From assembly GCA_021819225.1 (NCBI GenBank), contig JAKARU010000023.1, forward strand, positions 1 to 10,548: 10,548 nt of DNA, in the 5' to 3' direction. Shown here one piece after another: positions 4,829 to 10,548 of the stretch (positions within the stretch are counted from its first letter, which is position 1; the number at the start of each line of letters is the position of its first letter). The notes under the pieces were generated by a model, which made no database searches, was not told the origin of the DNA, and worked only from the letters and a program-made list of their open reading frames with translations. A program made the translations under genes and the position numbers. The stretch comes from Thermoplasmata archaeon (GTDB lineage Archaea > Thermoplasmatota > Thermoplasmata > Thermoplasmatales > Thermoplasmataceae).

Positions 4829-5158
4829 ATGAGAGGTATAAATAAAGAAATTCTTAAAGTCGTAGAGAATATGCCTGCCCAATCCAGTTCATATTTTGGT
4901 AAGAATATCAAATTAGATAAAAAAAAAATAACGATTATAAAAATAAGAAAATTTACGAAAGAGACAAATGATGTAGAGAAAAAAATTACAGACGAAAAGA
5001 ATATCTCCATAAAAGATGTCATTAAGGCCATCAAATTCAATAAAAGGTTGATACTCGAAACCGAAGAATCGAACCAAAGGAATTTTTATGTTGTGCCGTA
5101 TAGAAATGCTGCACGTGATGTTGATCAGGTTTTTTTTGGGAAGAGAGAAAAAAGATAG
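4829..5158 (+). CDS. lysine-rich hypothetical protein (109 aa)
   Basis: The ATG at 4829 follows GGAGAAT; an upstream AT-rich TATA-like sequence lies near 4789. The product is very basic and hydrophilic. Strand-like KKITIIKIRKF (about 31-41) is followed by helical IKDVIKAIKFNKRLIL (about 61-76) and a basic tail, GKREKR. No known motif. Base composition is clearly more AT-rich than the genes at 166-968, as is that of its downstream neighbour 36 bases away, so the pair was probably acquired together. A nucleic-acid-binding role would fit the charge but is speculation. Confidence 0.68.
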   Translation: MRGINKEILKVVENMPAQSSSYFGKNIKLDKKKITIIKIRKFTKETNDVEKKITDEKNISIKDVIKAIKFNKRLILETEESNQRNFYVVPYRNAARDVDQVFFGKREKR

Positions 5159-5194
5159 GAGAATAAGTGATTAGTTTGGGACAATGGGGGAGAG

Positions 5195-5920
5195 ATGCAG
5201 CGTAGTGGAAAAGAATTTGACATTTTTGAAACTATTGATTATTCTGAGGAGTATGGAAGATTAAATAATATTAAAATTTTAAGCACACCAACTTTATTTT
5301 TCATAATTGCTTTAATAATTGTTGGAACAATACTCTATTTTATCTCTATACAATACAATTTTGATATAGTTGAAAATATAGAAACTATTAGCGCAGTAGC
5401 TGAGGCGGGAGGATTCAGTGCACTTTTTATAGTCGAATCCAACACACTATATCAGGAAAAACTAATGAAGTATTTAGAAATGCCTTTGTTAGTCATTTCT
5501 AATATTGAAGGGGAGAACGATGAGATAAATTTGACAGTCAGAAACATCCACTTTGGTGACGCTAAAAATGCGTGGGGTACCATTCATGGAACAAAAACTC
5601 TTGTATGGAAAGATAATCAAAACAACAAAACCAATGTGGACTTAAGCCCATATAGTGTAAAAATACTGATAGTCCCCCAACGAGAGATAACCACAGAAGG
5701 TGTAAATAATTTTGTAATAACATTAGGTTCTGATAGGGCTGTACCTTTACGATACAATTTATCAGTCAGTAAATATGAAGGGGACGGAACTGTACGACGC
5801 TTATCCTTATCATTAATGTCAATAAAATTCCCTCAATTTTTGACTAGGGAAATAAGGGCATATCTAAAAAACGAAATGAGTATAAGAATTTCTTTAAAGT
5901 TCCCTATTGAAACTGCCTAA
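5195..5920 (+). CDS. membrane-anchored protein with a beta-rich domain (241 aa)
   Basis: The start has a strong purine-rich ribosome-binding site (TGGGGGAGAG). Residues 1-30 are polar. Residues about 32-52 form one clear membrane span (TPTLFFIIALIIVGTILYFI). A short amphipathic stretch around 61-80 (ISAVAEAGGFSALFIV) could be a second, weaker span. Residues about 95-210 are beta-rich (LLVISNIEGENDEINLTVRN, later ILIVPQREI, FVITLGS), reminiscent of an Ig-like or CARDB-like fold, but no family is recognised. AT-rich like its upstream neighbour and probably co-transcribed with it. The stop is followed by T-runs. Confidence 0.72.
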   Translation: MQRSGKEFDIFETIDYSEEYGRLNNIKILSTPTLFFIIALIIVGTILYFISIQYNFDIVENIETISAVAEAGGFSALFIVESNTLYQEKLMKYLEMPLLVISNIEGENDEINLTVRNIHFGDAKNAWGTIHGTKTLVWKDNQNNKTNVDLSPYSVKILIVPQREITTEGVNNFVITLGSDRAVPLRYNLSVSKYEGDGTVRRLSLSLMSIKFPQFLTREIRAYLKNEMSIRISLKFPIETA

Positions 5921-5960
5921 TTTTTCCTTAAATTTTGATACTCGTTTTAATGAGCTTTTT
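5921..5960 (+). terminator. T-rich terminator
   Basis: TTTTT at 5921-5925 directly at the stop, then a small inverted repeat CTC...GAG (5941-5954) followed by TTTTT (5956-5960). Both are plausible archaeal termination signals for the 4829-5920 pair. Confidence 0.5.
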
Positions 5961-6009
5961 ATATTTATTCATTTCATATTACCAGTTTTTCTAATATACA
6001 AATTGTGCA

Positions 6010-6118
6010 AAATGTATAGTCATGAATGGAGATCTCTCTAGGGAGTATATAAAAGGATATTCTCCTGGTGAAATTCACCATTGAGATAAGCATATAAAGA
6101 AATCACTATTGTATAGTC
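6010..6118 (+). promoter_or_regulatory. recombinase promoter with repeats and a palindrome
   Basis: ATATAAAG at 6092-6099 lies about 25 bases before the GTG start at 6119, as expected for a leaderless archaeal transcript. A second TATA box, TATATAAAA, lies at 6046-6054. TGTATAGTC occurs at 6013-6021 and again at 6110-6118, each followed by RTGA. Between them is the palindrome TGGTGAAATTCACCA (6066-6080, 7-bp arms). The repeats could be recombinase binding or autoregulation sites. A 20-codon frame from ATG 6022 is probably not a gene. Confidence 0.5.
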
Positions 6119-6823
6119 GTGATATCCCCAATTCCATTTAACAAGAATACAAAGATCCAGCTGGCCCATAAGACCAATGGGATAGAGTTCTTCAATGGGG
6201 AGGAGCTGCAAAGGATCTTTGATTATGTCAGGGCGAAAATCAGGGATGACAGGCAGCATGAGGCCTATCATAGAAGATATTACCTTCTGATGAAAGCATT
6301 GCTGCATACCGGTGCCAGGATTGAAGAAATAGTGCCATTTCACAAGGACGCATACCTTGATGAAAAGGGAAGGATGCATAGAGAGATCTCTTCACCAGGG
6401 TTAAGGCCTGTGGATTTTGATCTTGACCTGAACACTGTAAGGATCCCGACATTGAAGAAGCACACAACCAATGGTAAATTGCCTGAAAGGGTATTACCAC
6501 TTTCAGCTGAGATGGAAGATGAATACAAGTCATACCTTCTTTTCACTAAAACGGACCTGAAGGGAAAGGATCCTTTATTCCCAATAACAAGAGTGGCAGT
6601 GAACCTTTACATGAAAAAAATGCAGGACCATATTGGAATAAAGATCCATCCCCACAAGTTCAGGCATACCTTTGCTGTGTCTTGCGTTCTTTCCAATGTT
6701 CCATTGTCAGTATTGCAGCAATGGATGGCTCATTCCTCCTTGGTCATTACATCCATTTACACGCAAGTGACAGGCATGGATACTTCAAGGTATATGCAGC
6801 AAGTCAATTTTGGAGGGATCTGA
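6119..6823 (+). CDS. tyrosine recombinase/integrase, catalytic domain only (234 aa)
   Basis: All catalytic residues of the tyrosine recombinase family are present: R67 in HTGARIEE, a lysine at 113-114 in TLKKHT, H179 and R182 in HPHKFRHTFA, H205 in MAHSS and the nucleophile Y214 in SIYTQ. The enzyme cuts and rejoins DNA at specific sites through a phosphotyrosine bond. Xer/integrase proteins usually have about 280-320 residues; here only ~30 residues precede the catalytic domain, so the N-terminal core-binding (SAM-like) domain is absent. The TATA box at 6092 sits at leaderless distance from the GTG, supporting the short form. A small gene is coupled downstream. It probably moves or resolves this element; it resembles archaeal XerA in its motifs but is too short to call xerA. 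Confidence 0.9.
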   Translation: MISPIPFNKNTKIQLAHKTNGIEFFNGEELQRIFDYVRAKIRDDRQHEAYHRRYYLLMKALLHTGARIEEIVPFHKDAYLDEKGRMHREISSPGLRPVDFDLDLNTVRIPTLKKHTTNGKLPERVLPLSAEMEDEYKSYLLFTKTDLKGKDPLFPITRVAVNLYMKKMQDHIGIKIHPHKFRHTFAVSCVLSNVPLSVLQQWMAHSSLVITSIYTQVTGMDTSRYMQQVNFGGI

Positions 6824-7030
6824 TTGCAGGACCAAAATAATGAATTCAATAATGGCATTAACATCAATGGGGAATATCCCAATGGAATAATCAAGAATGG
6901 TGAATCTTTGACTGTAACTTTAAAGATCAAACTGGATAAAATAGATAAGTCCGTGACTTTACATCCTTTCTTTTTTGATATTATTCCCAATAAGCTATTT
7001 CACTGCTTCTGCTCACAGTTGAACCTGTAG
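6824..7030 (+). CDS. small hypothetical protein, probably truncated by the insertion sequence (68 aa)
   Basis: A TTG start immediately follows the recombinase stop, with GGAGGG (6813-6818) inside the recombinase end as ribosome-binding site, so translation is probably coupled. Asn/Gly-rich N-terminus, then a strand-like segment ESLTVTLKIKLDKIDKSVTL. The last residues and stop fall at or inside the presumed left end of the insertion sequence (from about 7016), so the natural C-terminus is probably lost. The family is not recognised. Confidence 0.5.
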   Translation: MQDQNNEFNNGININGEYPNGIIKNGESLTVTLKIKLDKIDKSVTLHPFFFDIIPNKLFHCFCSQLNL

Positions 7031-8605
7031 TGCCTATGCCAATGATATCAAATTGAGTTTTTCACATATATTGATCTGTTCTGGATCCTTTGCATCTATC
7101 GTTTTCTTCACATCCTTCCCGTCAATGATATACTGTACCCTTATCCCTTTCAATATATCTTGTGTGGATATGAGCGATATTTCATCGGTTTCCTTCATTA
7201 TCCTGTTGTATAACAGTGATAAAAAGAGATATGCAAGCAGAGACATGAACATGTGAACTTTTATTTTCTGTGGAGTCCAGTGATATAGGGGAAATGCAAT
7301 GCTCATTGTGTTTATTGTTCTGAAACAGTGTTCGACCCTGTTTCTTTTTCTGTACAGATCAATGATATCATTTGACTGCATATCTTCAATATTTGTGAAA
7401 AGTGCATTCAATCCAAGCATTCTAATCCTGTGGCTCATTCTTTCACTGTTTATGTGCATATCCGGCAGGATGATTGTCTCATTGAGATTTTTAGATTCAA
7501 GGAAGAATCTTGCCTGTTCCATTGCATCTGAATCTCCTGATTCAACAAGTCGCTTTGCTTTCATGTAAACTTTCCTGAACGACTTCATGAATGTTCTTAC
7601 TCTCTTATTCTGGAGCTTAGAGCTGTGATATACCAGAATCCTGTGATCCTTTCCATATACCTTCTTCCTGGTTTCAATGAATGAATCATTGCCTACTTGA
7701 AGATCAACCAGATCTTTGTGATCTGAAAGAATGAGTGCACCGATGTATTTCCTGTCTTTAAGGATATCAATATTATCTTTTGAATTGTAACCTCTGTCAA
7801 ATATTATGGTTGCATTTTCAGGCATATGTTTGACCATCTCAGGGAATGTCTTTGAATCATGGATGTTTCCTGCGTATGAATTCCAGAACAATGGAATGTA
7901 ATCGTAATTTGATCCTATGTAATAGGATACCTGGTTGAGATCATACCTGTGCTTCTTATTATGCCCCTTCTTGGCCATTTCATTCTCTCCCATGAATGTG
8001 TACATGTTTGAAGCGTCCACAAATATTCTTGAAAAATCATAACCCATAGTGAGAACCTTTTCTTTGATCATGTTCATTATCATTTCCATGTGACCATCTG
8101 TTATCCGATCCATGAAATTCCAATAATCCTGCGATCCCCTTTTGGGATAGATTGTTGATGCAAAATCTCCCCTTATCCACCTTTCAATGCCGTTTTTCGA
8201 TTCCGGATCAGATAGCCGGTTCATAATGAAAAGAAGGAAATAATCGCCAGGGGACATTCCACTGCCATTTGTCCCCATGATGCCATTCACAATATTCTTC
8301 AATTGAACATCCCTTTCAATGAGCAGTATGGATGCAGTCACTCCATATGAGAGTGAATATGCATCCACCTTCCTGTCCGGGTGTTCTATTATCCTTGCAA
8401 GTTTTTCCATGTCACCTATATATATCTCTTTGACGACTTTTGGTTTTCCGTCAACCCTTTTGTTCCATCTCATTACAAGGCGCTTCTTGCCGCCTATGGT
8501 TTTCCATACAAGAAATGGCATGTAAATAGATATGCATCTACGCTATAAAATGATTTGCAAAATAACACAGTAAAGACATCATATTTAGGGTGCTATACAC
8601 AACTG
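7016..8605 (-). mobile_element. insertion sequence, IS4 superfamily (IS1634-like)
   Basis: One transposase gene fills the element. Possible imperfect terminal inverted repeats: CAGTTG then TGTAGTGCC-TA at 7016-7036, against CAACTG at 8600-8605 preceded by TAGGGTGCTATACA (8586-8599). The outer six bases match exactly, with a 3-4 base offset inside. I could not find a convincing target-site duplication, so the ends are approximate. The transposase stop (7034-7036) lies within the left end, as is common in compact insertion sequences. Confidence 0.6.
7034..8521 (-). CDS. DDE transposase, IS1634-like (495 aa)
   Basis: Catalytic motifs are clear: D169 in RIFVDASNMYTF, D242 in TIIFDRGYNSKD, and E397 in the YRKRNRVEHCFRTIN block (Y390, R393, E397; the usual final lysine is replaced by Asn). 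The long beta-rich insertion between the second Asp and the Glu is typical of the IS4 superfamily, and the overall length matches IS1634-type enzymes. It cuts and pastes the element with two metal ions. A TATA-like sequence lies on the minus strand at 8543-8549, at leaderless distance from the ATG. The frame is intact, so the enzyme may still be active. Confidence 0.9.
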   Translation of the reverse strand: MPFLVWKTIGGKKRLVMRWNKRVDGKPKVVKEIYIGDMEKLARIIEHPDRKVDAYSLSYGVTASILLIERDVQLKNIVNGIMGTNGSGMSPGDYFLLFIMNRLSDPESKNGIERWIRGDFASTIYPKRGSQDYWNFMDRITDGHMEMIMNMIKEKVLTMGYDFSRIFVDASNMYTFMGENEMAKKGHNKKHRYDLNQVSYYIGSNYDYIPLFWNSYAGNIHDSKTFPEMVKHMPENATIIFDRGYNSKDNIDILKDRKYIGALILSDHKDLVDLQVGNDSFIETRKKVYGKDHRILVYHSSKLQNKRVRTFMKSFRKVYMKAKRLVESGDSDAMEQARFFLESKNLNETIILPDMHINSERMSHRIRMLGLNALFTNIEDMQSNDIIDLYRKRNRVEHCFRTINTMSIAFPLYHWTPQKIKVHMFMSLLAYLFLSLLYNRIMKETDEISLISTQDILKGIRVQYIIDGKDVKKTIDAKDPEQINICEKLNLISLA

Positions 8606-8631
8606 ATCATACAAAAATAATATGCATCTAC
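8530..8631. repeat. 12-bp direct repeat around the right insertion-sequence end
   Basis: ATATGCATCTAC occurs at 8530-8541 and 8620-8631, 90 bases apart. The first copy lies inside the element upstream of the transposase, the second about 15 bases outside it. Too far from the ends to be a simple target duplication; it may mark a one-sided rearrangement or be chance. Confidence 0.3.
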
Positions 8632-8718
8632 ATGAAGGAAACGGGAAAAAGCCTAAATTACACATTCTGACAGAACAATAGAATTGGAAGATGTAAAGTC
8701 ACGAAGTCCATTTTAGAA

Positions 8719-8904
8719 ATGTTCTTAAGCCATCCTTCCAGGAATCTTAAGGCACATCAAATAAAGACCATTCTTGAGTATAACGGCATAGAAATTAAAT
8801 ACGGAATTATAACAAAGAAACTTGATATCATGGTTACGACAACAATCCTTGGGAAGATTAAGAGAGGTAAGGTGTACTCGTATTTCCTGATAACCGATCG
8901 TTAG
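8719..8904 (+). CDS. small protein with winged-helix character (61 aa), perhaps 5'-truncated
   Basis: The product reads like a winged helix-turn-helix: HPSRNLKAHQIKTILEYNG, then ITKKLDIMVTTTILGKI, ending in a wing-like RGKVYSYFLI. The open frame extends upstream of the ATG to about 8669 (RCKVTKSILEM before the annotated Met), which would complete the first helix of such a fold but offers no start codon. With the insertion-sequence end at about 8605, the gene may have lost its beginning. The family is not recognised; a DNA-binding role is an inference from the pattern. Confidence 0.45.
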   Translation: MFLSHPSRNLKAHQIKTILEYNGIEIKYGIITKKLDIMVTTTILGKIKRGKVYSYFLITDR

Positions 8905-9076
8905 AGAGCTTGCTTGTCCTAAATTCATACCTATTTCATTGTTTCGAAGTCATTTATCCGAGCTGTCAGAAATGGAAATGTCAGGTGAATGTTTTATTTA
9001 CCTTACCTTTTCTCTTTCCTATGTAAAATCTGACAAAATGAAGCTGTTAAGAATCAGAACTGGTGATTTTATACTG

Positions 9077-9092
9077 TGTTACTGTAGTAACA
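9077..9092. promoter_or_regulatory. dyad TGTTACT-GT-AGTAACA, possible operator
   Basis: Perfect 7-bp arms around GT. Nearly the same dyad is found at 2133-2148 and 10383-10398 (one mismatch between arms in each). All three are followed by a short AT-rich stretch and an ATG 14-18 bases further on. Candidate regulator binding site before the zinc-ribbon gene. Confidence 0.45.
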
Positions 9093-9109
9093 TCAATTAT
9101 GCCATAAAT

Positions 9110-9246
9110 ATGAGAAACGAACCACATGCTCGAAATGTAAGAAAGGATTCAAGGTTCATTATAGTGGGAATGGTGGTGAGGGGCCGCATGATGTAGGGCC
9201 AGAAACGAGTGTAGAAGGGGAATCATCAGATATCGCCGATCTCAAG
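9110..9246 (+). other. frameshifted N-terminal part of the zinc-ribbon gene
   Basis: The frame of the 118-aa gene stays open upstream to 9091 and encodes KRTTCSKCKKGFKVHYSG at 9115-9168, with a C-x2-C knuckle in a natural protein sequence. It has no start codon of its own. ATG 9110 would supply MR-KRTTCSKC if one A were added in the AAA run at 9115-9117. The native gene therefore probably began at 9110 and encoded about 165 residues. Confidence 0.5.
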
Positions 9247-9603
9247 TTGGAGGGGTACAGGGGAAATGGACGTGAGGCCGATTTCGGAAAGAATTCTGCC
9301 AGTGAAAACACCTCTTTAAACGACTTTGATGAAGATCTTCCGGATCAAGTATCCCAAGATCTTACAATAGACTCTGGAAACGAAGCTGCCGAAGAAATTG
9401 CAGTTCATGCAATCAACCTGTTCATGGATGTTGTGTCAGATCCTGAAAAGATGAAGGCTATTCAAACTGATCCTGAACTCAATGCAAAGTTCAAGCAACT
9501 ACTGAATACGGAGCTACCTGCAGTAGACATAAACAAAGTTGCAAGGGAAGCTCTCTTGAAGAAAGAATCTGATGGGGCCAAAGAGACACCCGAGGAAAAA
9601 TAA
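9247..9603 (+). CDS. acidic hypothetical protein (118 aa as read; longer natively)
   Basis: As read from TTG 9247 there is no ribosome-binding site, and the frame continues upstream into a zinc-knuckle segment (see 9110-9246), so this start is probably artificial. Residues 1-50 are acidic and disordered (DFDEDLPDQ). About 54-105 are helical: EAAEEIAVHAINLFMDVVSD, then PEKMKAIQTDPELNAKFKQL, with KVAREALLKK at the end. The family is not recognised. It is the first gene of a compact operon with the small basic and membrane protein genes, 15 bases upstream of the next ATG. Confidence 0.65.
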   Translation: MEGYRGNGREADFGKNSASENTSLNDFDEDLPDQVSQDLTIDSGNEAAEEIAVHAINLFMDVVSDPEKMKAIQTDPELNAKFKQLLNTELPAVDINKVAREALLKKESDGAKETPEEK

Positions 9604-9618
9604 CTCGGAGAACGCGAA

Positions 9619-9696
9619 ATGATAGAATTTGATCTGACGTTTGAAAAGAAGGGGCCACCTAAAAGAAGAAAGCCTCAAAAACCAAGGAGAAGATGA
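9619..9696 (+). CDS. small very basic protein (25 aa)
   Basis: ATG 9619 follows CGGAG (9605-9609) and the frame runs 25 codons to a TGA one base before the next ATG. It begins MIEFDLTFEKKG and ends in PPKRRKPQKPRRR, a strongly cationic proline-rich tail. The same tail, with TGA-A-ATG spacing, is conserved in the decayed copy at 1535-1627, which supports real coding. Possible roles include nucleic-acid or membrane-surface binding, or simply translational coupling to the next gene; none is shown. Confidence 0.5.
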   Translation: MIEFDLTFEKKGPPKRRKPQKPRRR

Positions 9697-9697
9697 A

Positions 9698-10063
9698 ATG
9701 GCAGGAAAGGATACAAAGAAGATAACGAATAAAGGAGTTAAGAAGAATGGCAGGAATGCAGCAGGCCAGAAACCTAAGACATACAGTGGAGTTGTCAAAA
9801 GCCCTTCGACCAGGAAAGTTACTGGAAGAGTATTTCTAAGGGAAGATGAACATAATACGGGCATTAGGTACGGAACGATAGTTATACTCGCAGCTCTTGC
9901 AGCAATGGCAGCAACATTCTCTTCAATCGGAAATGCAACAATAGATTATTATGGCCTGAATGGTATTTCAGCCTCCGGTATATGGATAATGTTTGCTGCA
10001 GTAGCTGGAATTGCAGGTTTCATCCTGGCTATAATGGATAAGGAAAGTAAAGGAAAATATTAA
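9698..10063 (+). CDS. two-segment membrane protein with basic N-terminus (121 aa)
   Basis: ATG 9698 is preferred over the in-frame ATG at 9641: it has AAGGAG upstream, it is coupled to the TGA of the 25-aa gene, and its MAGK start is conserved at 1629. Residues 1-55 are basic and flexible (KKITNKGVKKNGRN, later STRKVTGRVFLRED). Hydrophobic spans lie at about 58-76 (IRYGTIVILAALAAMAATF) and 93-112 (SGIWIMFAAVAGIAGFILAI), with a short loop between and a KES KGKY tail, so both ends are probably cytoplasmic. The family is unknown. A frameshifted paralogue lies at 1629-1921. It is part of a duplicated cassette with tiny membrane proteins. Confidence 0.72.
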   Translation: MAGKDTKKITNKGVKKNGRNAAGQKPKTYSGVVKSPSTRKVTGRVFLREDEHNTGIRYGTIVILAALAAMAATFSSIGNATIDYYGLNGISASGIWIMFAAVAGIAGFILAIMDKESKGKY

Positions 10064-10080
10064 TACAAATTTCGTATTGT

Positions 10081-10197
10081 ATGATAATGAATAGATATGA
10101 ATCAAGAAGAAAAGACGATATTGTCTGGGGCCTTCTTATTTCTGGACTTGTAGGGTGTGTTCTTCTATTCCTTTTTGGGCTTTCCTTGGTTATTTGA
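10081..10197 (+). CDS. tiny single-span membrane protein (38 aa, copy 2)
   Basis: ATG 10081 (or 10087) to TGA 10195-10197. Charged N-terminus (NRYESRRKDD) and one span, WGLLISGLVGCVLLFLFGLS. Same size, layout and gene order as 1956-2066. Its stop overlaps the next start as TGATG. Confidence 0.55.
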   Translation: MIMNRYESRRKDDIVWGLLISGLVGCVLLFLFGLSLVI

Positions 10198-10292
10198 TGA
10201 GTTGTGGAATTCCTCTTAAAGCCAATATATCAGGGTCGTTATCTATCCTCATGTTCGCCATTGGCATTCATCTGATACTCACGGCCATATAA
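10197..10292 (+). CDS. tiny membrane protein (31 aa)
   Basis: The start overlaps the previous stop (TGATG), a sign of coupling. The sequence has a short N-terminus (MSCGIPLKANISG) and a hydrophobic tail, SLSILMFAIGIHLILTAI, ending at TAA. In copy 1 the matching position (2066-2095) gives only nine codons, so this gene is lost there. The function is unknown. Confidence 0.4.
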   Translation: MSCGIPLKANISGSLSILMFAIGIHLILTAI

Positions 10293-10325
10293 TCCATTTA
10301 GTTTCATTGAAAATTTAGGTTTTAT

Positions 10326-10351
10326 GCATAATAAGAAGGGCTTATGCTTTT
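10326..10351 (+). terminator. hairpin plus T-run after the small-protein operon
   Basis: GCATAA (10326-10331) pairs with TTATGC (10342-10347), followed directly by TTTT. It stands about 35 bases after the last stop of the operon. Confidence 0.45.
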
Positions 10352-10376
10352 GGCCTGATCTGAAACCAGCAAGCTC

Positions 10377-10540
10377 TATTTTTGTTACTACAGTATCATA
10401 ATTCTATCCTATCATGTTTTCATTCGAGGTCTCCCGCACTTTTTCATTTCACCTGCTTTCTTTATATCCCCCTGTCAAAAGAATATTATTCGAGGGGCCT
10501 ATTTCACGGTTTAACCCCTATGAACTCACCTTCATGGGAT
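10377..10540. repeat. repeated non-coding block, copy 2
   Basis: Direct repeat of 2127-2290, identical over its last 64 bases (10477-10540) and ending at the same GGGAT. Contains the dyad TGTTACTACAGTATCA (10383-10398) and the TATA box TTTATAT (10461-10467). The gene it would serve lies beyond the window. Confidence 0.6.
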
Positions 10541-10548
10541 AATTGTCC

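Noticed and set aside
8516..8523. A further TGGCATGT at the transposase start
   Set aside because: A single copy inside the start of the coding sequence, without partners or TATA spacing; probably chance.
8939..9196. Plus-strand open frame of 85 codons
   Set aside because: It overlaps the zinc-knuckle segment in another frame, has no ribosome-binding site, and its composition is not protein-like.

Overview
The window looks like archaeal DNA, most likely from the order Thermoplasmatales. This is an inference from style: TATA boxes about 25 bases before start codons (leaderless genes), frequent AGG/ATA codons, a Xer-type tyrosine recombinase, an IS4/IS1634-like transposase, and small lysine-rich or membrane proteins. 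No rRNA, tRNA or core metabolic gene is visible. The content fits an accessory region, for example an integrated plasmid or virus, or a variable island, with several decaying genes.

Layout. (1) 1-968: three tightly overlapping genes (a partial gene, a 95-aa possible Sm-like protein, a 172-aa four-cysteine protein) joined by ATGA overlaps, then a T-rich terminator. (2) 969-1534: non-coding, with palindromic regulatory-looking units. (3) 1535-2290: a decayed copy of a cassette of tiny basic and membrane proteins, ending in a repeated non-coding block. (4) 2354-4159: a 58-aa helix-turn-helix protein, a frameshifted small gene, and a multi-zinc HNH-type protein whose N-terminus seems to be in another frame. 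(5) 4160-4828: a second non-coding region with the same kinds of palindromic units and, on the minus strand, a relic of the helix-turn-helix gene. (6) 4829-5920: an AT-rich pair, one lysine-rich protein and one membrane-anchored protein. (7) 6119-7030: a catalytic-domain-only tyrosine recombinase and a coupled small gene. (8) about 7016-8605: an insertion sequence on the minus strand. (9) 8719-10548: a winged-helix-like small protein, a zinc-ribbon protein, then the intact copy of the small cassette, ending in the same repeated block.

The most striking signal is a family of four ~110-bp units (starting near 1200, 2520, 4170 and 4288). Each has four half-sites in fixed geometry: outer-left to inner-left 10 bp, inner-left to inner-right exactly 43 bp, right pair exactly 7 bp apart, then 14-16 bp to a conserved TATA-like core (TAATATTAAC). 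The half-site sequence differs between units, but the left and right sides change together, and the 30-nt stretch between the inner arms keeps its length but not its sequence. A second class (two regions) carries four copies each of TGGCATGT before another TATA box, and a third dyad (TGTTACT..AGTAWCA) occurs three times. Together these suggest a dispersed set of operator/promoter or recombination modules serving the accessory genes. Their function is not established by the sequence.
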